Source of the DNA: Mytilus trossulus | Taxonomy: Eukaryota; Mollusca; Bivalvia; Mytilida; Mytilidae | NCBI RefSeq assembly: GCF_036588685.1 | Contig: NC_086373.1 | Span: forward strand, 992,001 to 1,056,000 | DNA length: 64,000 bases | Reading direction: 5' to 3' | Shown here: in pieces, positions 1 to 58,447 of the stretch | Layout of the letters: each line of letters begins with the position of its first letter | How positions within the stretch are numbered: position 1 is the first letter of the stretch | Made by a program: the position numbers and the translations under genes | Notes under the pieces: generated by a model | Database searches by the model: none | What the model was told of the DNA's origin: nothing | Seen by the model: the letters and a program-made list of their open reading frames with translations, nothing else

Positions 1-602
1 TGTTTTGTATCTTATTATAATATGATCTGCTTCTTTTGCTTTAAGAATAAACCCATGCTCTAAATCCAATAAAATGTGTTTGCACATGTGTAAATTGACT
101 ACTGCAGAATATTGAATTCTACTAAATTGTCATGCATTTAATATGTTTCATTAATTTAAAACACTTCCAAACTCTTAAATGATGCACATGTTATTACTAA
201 TTCATTTATTATGACTGTAATGTGTTGCATTGGGAAATTGACATATTTGACCTAGATGCTGGCTGTTCAAAACTCCTCCCTCTGAAAAATCCCATTGCCA
301 GTTGTTTGCTGGTTTACAAAAAAAAAAGGAGATTTGTGGAAGAGCCTACACAAACAAGCTACACTGATAATAATCTGACATAGAAATTGCCCTAATTATC
401 CTAATCAAAATCGAAATAATTGATGCCAGCTACTACTTTATTGTAGTTTTAACATAGGTAGGCATTATATTTGTGTTATAATAGCCCTCATTATCTAGGG
501 CAAAAATAATCACGAATATAATACCTACCCTGACCCATGTTAAAACTACAATAAAGTATAGCTTACATCAATTATTTCTTAAATATGTTTTTCTCTTTTC
601 AG
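1..602. other. Intron end upstream of exon 1, with inverted repeat
   Basis: No coding segment is visible. Positions 413-578 form an imperfect hairpin: GAAATAATTGATG at the left is matched by CATCAATTATTTC at the right, and inner arms around TTTATTGTAGTTTTAACAT pair with ATGTTAAAACTACAATAAAG. It ends about 25 bp before the acceptor and looks like a small inverted-repeat transposable element. Confidence 0.6.
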
Positions 603-47361
<46,759 letters not shown>

Positions 47362-50300
47362 ATCTTTTGTATCATACATGTAGAAATATTTAATGCAACA
47401 TATTGATTGCAATCATTCTTATAAATAGTTATTAATGAGGAAAATTTAAAAAGGGCCAGTGAAATTAAGAGCTAACATCTTACATTAGCTTGTATTGATC
47501 TCACTTAAACTGACCGTGGCAATTCAAAATATACCACCTGGATAATTTGTCCATTCCATAAGTCCACGAAACAGACTTTTGTCTAATGACTGGACTTCAA
47601 TATGAAGAATTATTAGCAAAGGATTCATAGATAAACATATTTGAAACGGAGAATTGTGCATTTGAATTTTTTCATTGTGTTAAAAAACATGAAGATATTT
47701 TCACCATTTACACATTATTGTTATGATGAAGGATTTTATGTCAAAACAAAAAAATATATATTACCTCCCTTTATAAATCTAGAGTGAGATGATAAAATGA
47801 AACATTGTACATTTATTTCTGAATAAAATTGATTGTTCAATGGGCTTTGATCTATAAAATCATTTTGTACATAATAAATTCCATGTTCATAACAAGACTT
47901 GGTTTATTTACCAAATGACATTGTATGATAATCATAAAATAATGTGAATGAAAATAAATGATGGTCTGATATTGTTTTGTACATAGTTTGTAAATCTGAA
48001 TCAATAGTTTTGTAAATAGAAGTAAATTTGACAGACTAGATTTGTTGATTAATTCAGATCAGATCATAATGCAATGAGAAAATAAACTTTCCATGTCAAA
48101 ATAATGGCTGTGCTATTTTCCATTGACGATTAATGAATGTATATTATATTCAGTTTCTTGAAGAGTGTGAAGATTTTTTGTTGTTTTTAACGAATTGTTT
48201 ATTACAGTGCTATAAAACCAGCTGGCTCTGGTATTTGTAAATAATTTATATACTAACTGTCAATGAATTATATTGCTCATTTAACAAGCATGTAAGTGGT
48301 ATGCTGGGAGCATGTGGTTTGGTCCTTTTTGTAGTGATTAAAACATTGTATGTCATGTGATTAAAATATTGTATGTCATGTGATTAAAATATTGTGTACC
48401 ATGTGATCAAAACATATGTTATGTGATTTAAACGCATTGAATAATAATAAGAATGAATTTGATGTCTACCGTTATCATTATTTTTATTGTGATCATGGTG
48501 AATTTTAGTAGGTCATCAATTCGTTTGGCTTTAATGAACTGAAAACTATGTGTTTGAATTTTTTCTTAAACTTTAAAGATGAACTGCAATTCATTTATAA
48601 AAAGAATCTGTAGTGCACTATTAAATCTTTTGTTGACATTCTGATTACCAAAACAAAGTTTTATTATAGTTTTAGACATTTAGAAATAACTTGACATGAC
48701 TCTGTGGAGCCCCCCCCCCCCCCCCCCCCCCTGACTATAGATTCTGTAGAGCCCATCAGAGCCCATGACTATCTTATCTTATTATACTAACATATGTATC
48801 TTTTGTCAATGATATTGAATGTAGTGTCATTGTACCATGAACTAGTCAAGTATCAAATACTATAACCATGACCAAATTATCTTCAAACATCCTGGAATTG
48901 TGTAGTAGGAGATACCAGTTTGATGTTCTAGTTTGGTTTGGAATGAAGTAGTTATTATTCTGGCTTATTGATGGTGATTTGTGCTTTATATATGCCTGTC
49001 TTTAAGCATGAATACATTCCTTTATATGCTGCTTGCTTTTAAAACCTTGCCTTACTTTGCATGTAGTTATCTTTGATTGACATCTCTCTGGATAGTACCT
49101 TTGCATGGGGCAAAAGATTTCATACTTATATTTGGTTTTGAATTTTACAGAGTCCCAAACGTGGTCAGCGTCCCCATAGCTACAGGAAGTGATAGAGGCA
49201 GCACTGTTATAAGACTGGATGTGTGCTCAGTATTTGCAGGTCCCAATGTTCTGTTAAATACAGTAGGACTGTTGGATAATGCACTTCTCCTCATGGTTGG
49301 AGGGGTTTTATTTCTTTAGTTGTTTATAAGATCTGTTTGTTACATTGTGAATTAACTCTATCCAAGTCACAACCAAAGCTTTTTAAAGAAATGACATTAA
49401 AAGTAGAGAATTTGTGATACACTTTCATCAAAGCTTATGGTTGTACATGAATTATAAGCCCCATGCCACTCTCATAAATACTTTTTAAATTCATAATGCT
49501 TGAAGACATACTTGCATGGACTTATAGAACAAAGTAATTCCTTGTTCACACATCGTTTAGTTTTTACACATAGTCCCTTTCTACTTCAAAAGAAGTATCA
49601 ATAAATGTTTGTAGAGGACAATATAAAAAGGGGAAATTTATAATTGGAACCCTTCTTTCAGTTCATCAATTGTACAATACATGAACTGATTCCTTTCAAT
49701 GGTTAATCAAGTTTTTTTTGGAAGCTGCTAGTTTATTGTGATTTTTGTTTTTCCTATTGTCCCCAATATTTTGTTTGTTTTTATAGATATTTTATTATAC
49801 ACAATTGTACACTCACAATTTAATGTGTTTAGCACGTGATAAGTCCCAGTGTTGTGACAGTATACACATTTTTCTTAGTTTTGTGATCTCTGGAATATTT
49901 CTTGTGTTGTGTTTTTTTGTATATGTTTATTTATTAGTTACCTCTTTGTTTTTTAATTTACATACAATATGTTTAATATAAAGTTAATTTACATACAATA
50001 TGTTTAATATTAAGTTAATTTACATACAATATATTAAGTTAATTATTTAAAGTATAATTGATTTGTTAAATGAACAAAAATGCCCTCATATAATGTCAAA
50101 AGTGAAATGTTAGGATGATGTCCATCTTGAATTTAATAAAAGTAAACATTTGAAGAAAGATTCTGGAATTTTTAAGATCTGCAAGTTTTTTTTACAACAA
50201 ATTAAAAGTGATATATTTTTTTTTTAAATACAGATATTTTGGTCTCTGGGTTTTAGGGTTTTGATGTTACTCTTACATAAGAATAATGAAAGATAGAAGA

Positions 50301-51480
50301 ACATATCAAAAGGACAAGATATAAGAAGTTTATAGCTAGAGAAGAATGAACGGGAAGATACTCATCCTGAAATCTACACATCAATTACCAGAGTCTATCT
50401 TTAGTAGACTGAGTATCTAATTCTTACCATTTAATCTTCCCTTTCCTTAAATTTACACATCAATTACCAGAGTCTGTCTTTAGTAGAGTGCTCAGAGACA
50501 AAGAACAACCATATTTGATTGGTCTGTCTGAAGTAATTGAATGTTTATTGTAACTGTACACAATTTGACAGTTGTGGGTTTAATTCATAAAATAATATCA
50601 TATTCATTGTTTTTATTAAGCAGTCCATTAAGAAATGGTGCTCTTGAAAAAAAAAACAATGGTTTAAAACCAATCATGTTTTGACTACTTCAACACCATT
50701 AATTACATCACTGATACAAGATAACATCACTGATACAAGATAACTGGTGATTAAAGCATTATATTCTTTGTTGTTTTTGTATTGGTTGTTTATATGTTTC
50801 TCATGTAATTTTGTATTTTATAAATCCATCATGCCTTCACCTAGCAAATATTGGTTCCAAACCAAACCCATGAGTTGTGAATCATTCCACTTAAAAGAAT
50901 ACAAAAGTTTCTTTTCCTGTTTTCTTCATCTCAAAGATTTCATTTTTGTGATTTAAAGAGATCAATATTTAGTAGCAACATTTTCATCATATCATTTTTC
51001 TAAATAATAGTAATCACTGTTATTCTGTTATTTATATTTCATGTTTTTGGACCTTTTTTGTCATGAGTTTTTAAGAAAACAGAAAAGGCAATGTTTGTAT
51101 CAATATATATCTCCACCATATTTACACCTAGGACATATTTTTAATATACATTGCATTAAAGAAACTTGCTATTGAAGTTGTATATATTTTATTGCAACAT
51201 CTATTTATAGTTATCTCCCCTTTGATTTGTTTGGCCAGTTGTGTCCCTTTTTTAAATTAGCAACTTAAGTTTGAAGTATTTGACAGTTTTCATATTTCAT
51301 ATTTATAATTTTGTAGCTTCTCTTGTTTATGAAATGAGAAGAGCTTGAGCCAGATTGTTAGTTTAACAGAATATAATTGGTCAATAAATGATTGCAACTT
51401 TGATGTGAAAAGACAGGACAATCTTTAAAATGTGTTCAATTTCTCGTGTTTAATAAAGTTTTGTGTTCACATACCAAGGT
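47362..51480 (+). other. Probable long 3' UTR of the channel gene
   Basis: No coding exon with family homology follows the stop. AATAAA occurs at 47822, 47873, 47953 and 48081, giving a possible short 3' UTR. Another at 51452 is followed by a GT-rich stretch. The interval is notably free of the tandem arrays and transposons that fill the rest of the window, which fits transcribed 3' UTR. Minor features are a ~24-bp triplicate at 48335-48425, a run of about 23 C at 48709, and three copies of AATTTACATACAATAT (49956-50035). Confidence 0.45.
49151..49192 (+). CDS. Possible alternative last exon of Cav1
   Basis: AATTTTACAG (ends 49150) is followed by SPKRGQRPHSYRK and TGA. If the internal donor ACG|GTATAT at 47341 were joined here, phase would be kept and the PDZ-type VYVTAL end would be replaced by a basic tail. 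This rests only on splice-site resemblance; it may be untranslated sequence. Confidence 0.25.
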   Translation, partial: SPKRGQRPHSYRK

Positions 51481-52302
51481 GTTTATTCTTTTTATTTGTT
51501 TATTTAGAATATCATGTTTTAACAAAAGTTTATAAGTCGTTTGTATTCACAGTTGTGTCTACTAGGTGGTTAAAACTAAAACATGTTGATTTTAAAGTTA
51601 AATGAGGTATATAGTAGATATGTAATTTCTCATAAAGTCCTAGAATGTTGATTTGTCCCAGATTTTGGTCTGCACTGTAATATAAAGTTTTAGCTGTTGT
51701 TTAAATTTACAGTTGCATAGAATAATGTTATTCAACTTCAGATGTGTTTCAAGATAGTAAAAAAAAAAATTGCCACTGATGAATAATTTTTCAAGAAAAA
51801 TGTTTTTCTCTCTGTCACAGAATGCAGGTCATGCATGCTTGACTGGTGATTTTTTTTATTGTATAAAATTTTAGATGATTAGGTTCTCATTACAAAAAAG
51901 TATGGGTCAACTATATTTGGTGTATATGATGGGTGCTTATAGCTTTCAGATAAATGTCAGCAGTGACATAACTCTCTCATTTACTGAGATATCAGCTATG
52001 TTTGGTGTATAGAATTGTTATGAGGTTTATATGATTAACTGTCATCTCACATTTACTAGGATATCAGCTATGTTTGGTGTATAGAATTGTGAGGTTAATA
52101 TGTCATCTCACAATCACTTCATTTTCATGGTTCAATGCTTTAACGTTGAGGTTTCTTAAATTCACTGGTTTTAGATTGATTTGATTTTTCTATGTGTGTT
52201 ATAGTTTGAAAAACAAGGGGGAAAACACACTTACAACAATTTAGCATAGTTAAAATTTGTTTTTATAAGTGCATTTGTTATTTAAAAGATTATATGTTGA
52301 AT

Positions 52303-52507
52303 AGACGTATTTACACTTGTATGCAAATTTGTCCGCCATTACATAACATCACACAGGTTCCCGTAAACTTTGACTTCATAATTCAAAACATATGACGTCA
52401 CAACTAAAAAGTGATTGTTGCTTGACGTCAAAAGGTTATTTGGAGGTGATGTAAGGTCATTTGGAGGCAAGATACAGCTAAATACCAAAAGTGTAAATAC
52501 GTTTATT
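52303..52507 (+). mobile_element. MITE-like element, copy 2 (~200 bp)
   Basis: ACGTATTTACACTT near 52305 and AAGTGTAAATACGT near 52490 are exact inverses. The interior (TTGTCCGCCATTAC, CACACAGGTTCCCGTAAA, AAAGTGATTGTTG, GACGTCAAAAG) matches the minus strand of 37066-37246. Target duplication is unclear. Confidence 0.7.
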
Positions 52508-53823
52508 TGCATCCCTTTTCCTGGCTACCTTCATGTTTGAAGTTAAACAATTGATAAATCCTTGTTTTTCATGTCATATTTGTCATTTATTTAAGAAATC
52601 ATTGTTAGATTTTGTATATATAGAATATTTTCTGTGTACATGCATTAATTAATTTATTACAAAATTATATTATCTGTTTTGTGAATAAAATATTTATAAA
52701 TCAAAAATATTTAAGTTGATATATATTTATTTGTAAGAATTGTTTTAAAGTGATTGTTCATGTCATGATATACAAATAAGGGGGACAACTTGTGTTAATT
52801 GATTTGTGATGAATATTAAATGATACATTAATCCAAGTAAGTTATTCATGTTTATTAGTGATAAGTTTTAGGCAATCACAGTCATATTACTTCCTTGAAA
52901 AAGACTGATTCAATTTTTCACATGTGACACTTTTTTCAATATTGTCATCATTGAATATAAAATACATTTGGGTAAACTGAATACAAAACTTTAAAAATTG
53001 GTAAACAGTTAATGTTTTTAAAGAATATCACTTTTTTCCAATTTTACTTTTTGTTTAAGTTTATAATTGCGAATGATAAAAATCTTCAAAATTCCATTCT
53101 TGATATAAAATACAAAAGTTTTTAACGTAAGAATAAATGTCTATTTGTTATTCATCTCATGTTTGAATCCTTGTAGTAATCATTTTTGTATTGTCATGGT
53201 AACAATGAGCAGCATTTATCATGTGAGTTAGAAGGGGAGTTGTGATTGGTTGTATGAATGTTAAGCATACACCTTTTATAAGCCAAAACAAACCCCACCT
53301 TTGTGTATGTATAAATGAGGATAAACATAATGAATGATAAAGAATTTTTAAAACCTGTAAATTGATAAAACCAACATTGCAAGGATTGTTTTCTTAATAT
53401 GTGCAATAAATAATGAAAATATTGTAGATTTGGTTTTATTTTTATCTGATTGTGTTGTTGATGTTTCTGGTAAAATAAGGAATAAAGGGACCAAATTCCC
53501 TCAGAACACCTTTTCAAGGTAGCTTCCATGTCATGATGTCTTAATTGATCAATTTGATTGTATTATCATATCGTGTCACTGAACTGAATGATTAGTGTTT
53601 AAAATCCCCAAAGCACGACATTTCAACTTTTCTCCTTTTTATTTCCACAGAATCATATTTGAAGGAGGATTGAGCAAACGTTTTGATTTGATTTTAAATT
53701 TAGAATTTTGTTTATCCCCTGACCTGAGACTTCTATCACACATGTAATATAGTAGTCTCTTTAATAACTTAAAAACTAATGATTGATAATACCACATCTT
53801 TTTTCCTATTATTGATGTATTAA

Positions 53824-54543
53824 GGTAGCACAATACAAAGATTTTTTTACTTCCAATCACTAACATTTGAAATTCTGAAACTTTCTTATGAATGCATAGA
53901 AAATAATATAAGAGGTACATATGGATAGATAAAAGATTAATCTTTTAAATGAATGTAATATTTTATTATGCAATCATTATGTAATCAATTATTATGTAAT
54001 TAGTGGCAAAATCTGGGTAAGGTCACTTGAATTAATTTATCTTTTTCATCTCTTTAACTTTACAGAAAATTTTAATGAAATCTTAATCAACACATCATGG
54101 GCTTCAAAAGGGTGTCTCAGATTGTCTCTATGGTATTCTATTCTCTCATAAATCTTCAATTAGTGAAATATCCTAACCACATAAAAGAAGATAATGTTTA
54201 ATTAGGTGTAAAATTTGTTCTATACATTCTATCTGAAATCTGAGACACCCTTTTGTAGATAATGGCCATAGGAACAACATATAATAAAATCAAGCCTCTA
54301 GGGATACCTATGCAGAAGCTAATTTCATTTCAAAGTGGAAATTTGATGAAAAATATTTTAGACACCTTAACATTATAATTAGTTACATAATTGTTGCATA
54401 ATGCTAACATTGCATTAATTTGAAAGAGTAATCTGTTAGCTATCCAAAACTACCACTTTTATAAATTTTCAAGCATTATTAAGAAAGTTACAGCATTTTA
54501 AAACTTGGTAGTTGGAGTTATAAAATCTTTGTATTGTGCTACC
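53824..54543. mobile_element. 720-bp MITE with TTAA target duplication
   Basis: It begins GGTAGCACAATACAAAGATT and ends with the exact inverse, flanked by TTAA at 53820-53823 and 54544-54547. A nested inverted pair, AAAAGGGTGTCTCAGAT near 54107 and ATCTGAGACACCCTTTT near 54238, lies inside. The tip GGTAGCACAAT resembles GGTAACACGAT of the 3857-6180 element, so they probably share a transposase family. No coding frame is present. Confidence 0.88.
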
Positions 54544-54897
54544 TTAAAAGATAAAATTATTCATATGTCATTCACATTCTTATTCATAAGAATGCAAGTG
54601 TGAGACAAAAAAGTCAAAAGATGTTATTCACTTAAATAAATGCACAAACCCTTACTAAAAAACTGCTTACTTCAAAATACTTCCATGTTGGGTGAAACAA
54701 AACCCCTCATCCGCTAGGGTTACATTACATCCGCTAGGGTTACATTACTTTACACCTATTCTTTTTTCACTGCCTGTTAATTTTCTAAAATGTTTGGGAG
54801 ATTATTCACTTGACAAAAGATGCATAAATACATTTTCTCCAATATACAGACTGGTCATTATAATTTGTGATGTAGCTCTTTTCCGTTTTCTAAACCA

Positions 54898-55800
54898 GTA
54901 AGATCGGAACCTTTACATGAGGAAAAGATTATATTCCTTCCTGTTCAGTTTACTAATGAAGGAATTGATGCAATCAATATCAGCAACGTTCTCGATCACA
55001 AGAAGGTAACAGTTAAAATTCCACTTTATTTTCAAAATCAGTCTGTTCCTGTTGTATCCTACAGTTACGCCAAAACCATTGCACCAAAAGTATTTAACTA
55101 TAAGCAAGCATTGCAGGACCTTGATTTAGAACAATACCTAAAAAAAACTCTGACGTGATTGTTCCCACTCGCCTTACAATTACAGCCCCTCTGGCCATGT
55201 TTTTACTGGGGATCTAAACATAATTCAACATAAACACCTCCGAAAGGTGATATCTCATGGTCCTAAGTTTAGAGAACCCCAACACATCAATTGGAACCAT
55301 AAATTCAAAATAACTATGGATTCCATTTAGGACTACGCTAGAGCTTGGGCTAGATAAAGGCAACAGTAGTAAACTCATAAATCCATGGACAAAAAACAAA
55401 ATCGGAGTAACAAACTAAAACCGAGGGAAACGTATTAAATATAAGAGAAGAACAACGACACAACACTTTGATGTAACACACACACAGAAACGGACCAAGC
55501 ATCAGACAAAATCCCACGAGAATAACAAATATAACATAAACAACTAAACGAGAAGAAGTTGAGCTGGACACTTTATCAGAATGGGTCAAAACAATCAGGT
55601 CTCTGATAAAATGTCGCATTCACAAGTTAAAAAACTGTAAATGATCGACCAAAGTCCATTTTCAGAGACAAAGAGGTTGTGAAATGTCTTATCATCTTCT
55701 CACGATAAGTATGCTGTTGTTCCTGCGGACAACGCTTCCAATAATATTGTCTTTGTATGTAAATCGTACTTCTACGAGTGTCTTAACCCTTGTAATCCAT
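54898..55800 (+). pseudogene. Broken reverse-transcriptase retroelement fragment
   Basis: Pieces in shifting frames with stops read NEGIDAINISNVLDHKK and VVSYSYAKTIAPKVFNYKQA (to 55155), GDLNIIQHKHLRKVISHGPK (55200-55340), ELDTLSEWVKTIRSLIKC (about 55560-55620) and HDKYAVVPADNASNNIVFVC (about 55700-55770). From general knowledge these belong to the N-terminal part of retroelement reverse-transcriptase proteins common in bivalves and other animals, Penelope-like or non-LTR. The polymerase core is missing. A further repeat is nested inside. Confidence 0.7.
55355..55548. mobile_element. Repeat nested in the retroelement fragment
   Basis: The retroelement frame breaks at 55354 and resumes at about 55551. 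The inserted text (AAACTCATAAATCCATGGAC, ACAAACTAAAACCGAGGGAA, AACACACACACAGAAACGGA) is a different repeat, of a kind I associate with mussel genomic DNA. Boundaries are approximate. Confidence 0.6.
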
Positions 55801-55867
55801 TATATTGTTTGAGATAAGAATACACTGGATGATATCCAACTTCAATTCAACAATTAAAATGAATATA

Positions 55868-56936
55868 TCAAACTAGAGGCTCTAAAGAGCCTGTGTCGCT
55901 CACCTTGGTCTATGTGAATATTAAACAAAGAAAGCAGATGGATTCATGACAAAATTATATTTTTGTGATGGTGATGTGTTTGTACATCTTACTTAACTAA
56001 ACATTATTGCTGCTTACAATTATCTCTTTCTATAATGAACTTGGCCCAGTAGTTTCAGTGGAAAAAGTAAAAATTTACAAATTGTTTGAAAATTGTTAAA
56101 AATTAACTATAAAGAACAATAACTCCTTAGGGGGTCAATTTACCATTTCAGTAATGTTGACTTATTTGTAAATCTTACTTTGCTGAACATTATTGCTTTG
56201 GTTTTTGAGTTATAAGCCAAAAACTGCATTTTACCCCTGTTCTATTTTTAGCCATGGCGGCCATCCCGATTTGATGGCCGGGTCACCGGACACATTTGTT
56301 AAACTAGATACCACAAGGATGAGTATGGCCAAGTTTGGATTAATTACACCCAGTAGTTCCAGAGGAGAAGATTTTTGTAAAAGATTACTAAGATTTACGA
56401 AAATGATTGAAAATTGACTATAAAGGGCAATAACTCCTAAAGGGGTCAACTGACCATTTCGGTCATGTTGACTTATTTGTAAATCTTACTTTGCTGAACA
56501 TTATTGCTGTTTACAGTTTATCTCTATCTATAATAGTTTTCAAGATAATAACCAAAAACAGCAAAATTTCCTTAAAATGACCAATTCAGGGACAGCAATC
56601 CAACAACAGGTTGTCCGATTCATCTGAAAATTTCAAGGAAGATAGATCTTGACCCGATAAACAATTCTCTAAATGCTTGGGGTGTTGAGTTATAAGCCAA
56701 AAACTGCTTGTTACCCCTATGTTCAATTTTAGCTGTGTCGGCCATCTTGGTTTGTTGACCGGGTCACCGGACACATTTTTTAAACTAGATACCCCAATGA
56801 TAATTGTGGCCAAGATTGGTTTAATTTGCCTTAGTAGTTTCAGAGGAGAAGATTTTTGTAAAAGCTAACGACGACGGACACTGGACGCCAAGTGATGGGA
56901 AAAGCTCACTTGGCCCTTTTGCCAGGTGAGCTAAAA
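55868..56936 (+). repeat. ~1.07-kb dispersed repeat with internal duplication
   Basis: It begins CTAGAGGCTCTAAAGAGCCT and TGTGTCGCTCACC, and ends TGGCCCTTTTGCCAGGTGAG. Two diverged internal units each carry TTGACTTATTTGTAAATCTT (56157, 56467) and a segment GGCCATC..G.TT..TG.CCGGGTCACCGGACACAT (56260, 56740). Class unknown; the end text is recurrent in bivalve sequence. Confidence 0.7.
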
Positions 56937-57488
56937 AGTAAAGTTAAATTCAACGAGTATTAAATACACTAATGCAAATTATGTCAATATAAGATGGGGA
57001 TACACATTTATTTATGATGTACATTCTTCATGAAACAAGTTTCGTTGAAGGGAAAGGTAAAGGCAGTAACAGTAGTATACCGCTCTTCAAAAGCCATAGA
57101 CCGAATTCTTCTGTCCCTATAATGCATATATTTCCTAATTTACATTTGCTTTTTATTGATTTTGCTATTTTCTATTTTTTTTTTTTTTTTATTGTGCAAT
57201 ATAGAGACAGAAAGCAGTGCCCATTCAAAACAGGAGATCGCGGACAATTTGTTTGCGCTCATATTGTCGCTTTTTCTGCATTTTTCAGACATCCGTACAT
57301 GAATAAACTAATAGATAAACGGTTATTCTACATTTTCGTGTGCCTTACTATGATCAAAGACCTTTCTGGGTCTGGATAATCCACTTTTTTCAACATTCAA
57401 TACTTTCTACTTTCAATTTTGGCAAGTTAGACATCTTGAAATATCTCGACCAATCAACGCTTATTTCCGGTTACTCGGATCTTCTTTG

Positions 57489-57573
57489 CTTAGTTTATAA
57501 TTAGATATCACGTGTTATTTGTATGCCCTTCTTCTGGCGTACAAATAACACGTGATATCTAATTATAACTAAG
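57489..57573. repeat. Near-perfect 37-bp inverted repeat (hairpin)
   Basis: The arm CTTAGTTTATAATTAGATAT plus CACGTGTTATTTGTATGCC is mirrored by GGCGTACAAATAACACGTG plus ATATCTAATTATAACTAAG across an 8-nt loop, with about two mismatches. Each arm carries CACGTG. It lies about 700 bp before the helicase start codon. It could be a foldback transposon remnant or a structured element. Confidence 0.85.
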
Positions 57574-58276
57574 TAAAGTCAAAACCGCGCTAAAATATGA
57601 AAAAGCGCTCAACTTAAAAAAATATAAGAACAGTCAAATGAACACTCTTCTTTGATTTTAAATAAATAATGCCTAACTTTGGCTGCTTTTATAAGAAACA
57701 CAGTTGTTGCATATTCCTAAACAATTTTTAAGTGCACCATGCATGGAAAAAAAAGCAAGGTCAATTTTTGAATTAGTAAATTTCAAATTGACTTAACACA
57801 CAAAAAGGAAATAAAATAGGTTATTTTAAACAAATAAAATAAGGGAGTGTCAGTCACATTATCAACATTGATTGTTTCAACCTATTAGAATAGTCATGTA
57901 AATGATAAAAACATTAATTTAAGAACAAGCAAGGCTAATTCAACAGAATATTTTAATATGATATTTTACATGGATACAAATTTTTTTTGGTGCTGTTCTT
58001 ATGTTTACATACAGTGTGAGAAGTAATTGAACTAGTTTTTTCATCTCAGAACATCACTATCAATTTTAGGTGAGCGCACCTAAAAGGTGTACTTGAATAG
58101 TTTCATATAATAGCATTGCTTTTAAATTCAATGTTACCTGGCAGTGAATCAATAAAAGGGCACATATATATATATATGACATTTCTACCTTTTTTTTTCT
58201 TCAATTTTTTCATTCTTTCTTCATTTCTTTTTGTTTATGTGAAACAAAATATCAAAGGGGAGTAAAAAATATTAAA
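57574..58276. other. Region upstream of the helicase gene
   Basis: No promoter element can be asserted. A short TA run lies at 58164-58176, and the start codon has a favourable context (AAA before ATGG). No other feature is seen. Confidence 0.4.
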
Positions 58277-58447
58277 ATGGAGTACTTGGATGAAGTACTT
58301 CATGATCATAGTTTTAATATACAATTAAAATCTCAACAGAAAGAGTGCTTAGCCCATCTTTTGAATGGGACCAATGTGTTTGCTATGCTGCCTACAGGGT
58401 TTGGCAAGAGTTTGATATATACTCTTTTCCCTCTTATACAGAAAAAG
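58277..58447 (+). CDS. RecQ-like exon 1: start, Q motif, Walker A
   Basis: ATG at 58277 in AAAATGG context; 57 codons to AAAAAG|GTATGA. It includes FAMLPTGFGKSLIYTLFPL. No earlier in-frame methionine with homology is visible. Confidence 0.85.

Noticed and set aside
48709..48731. Run of about 23 C as a structural or regulatory element
   Set aside because: A homopolymer in probable UTR; length is likely to be unreliable in sequencing.
57014..57379. 121-residue open frame upstream of the helicase
   Set aside because: It has no recognisable domain, contains a run of phenylalanine from a T tract, and lies in transposon-rich DNA.
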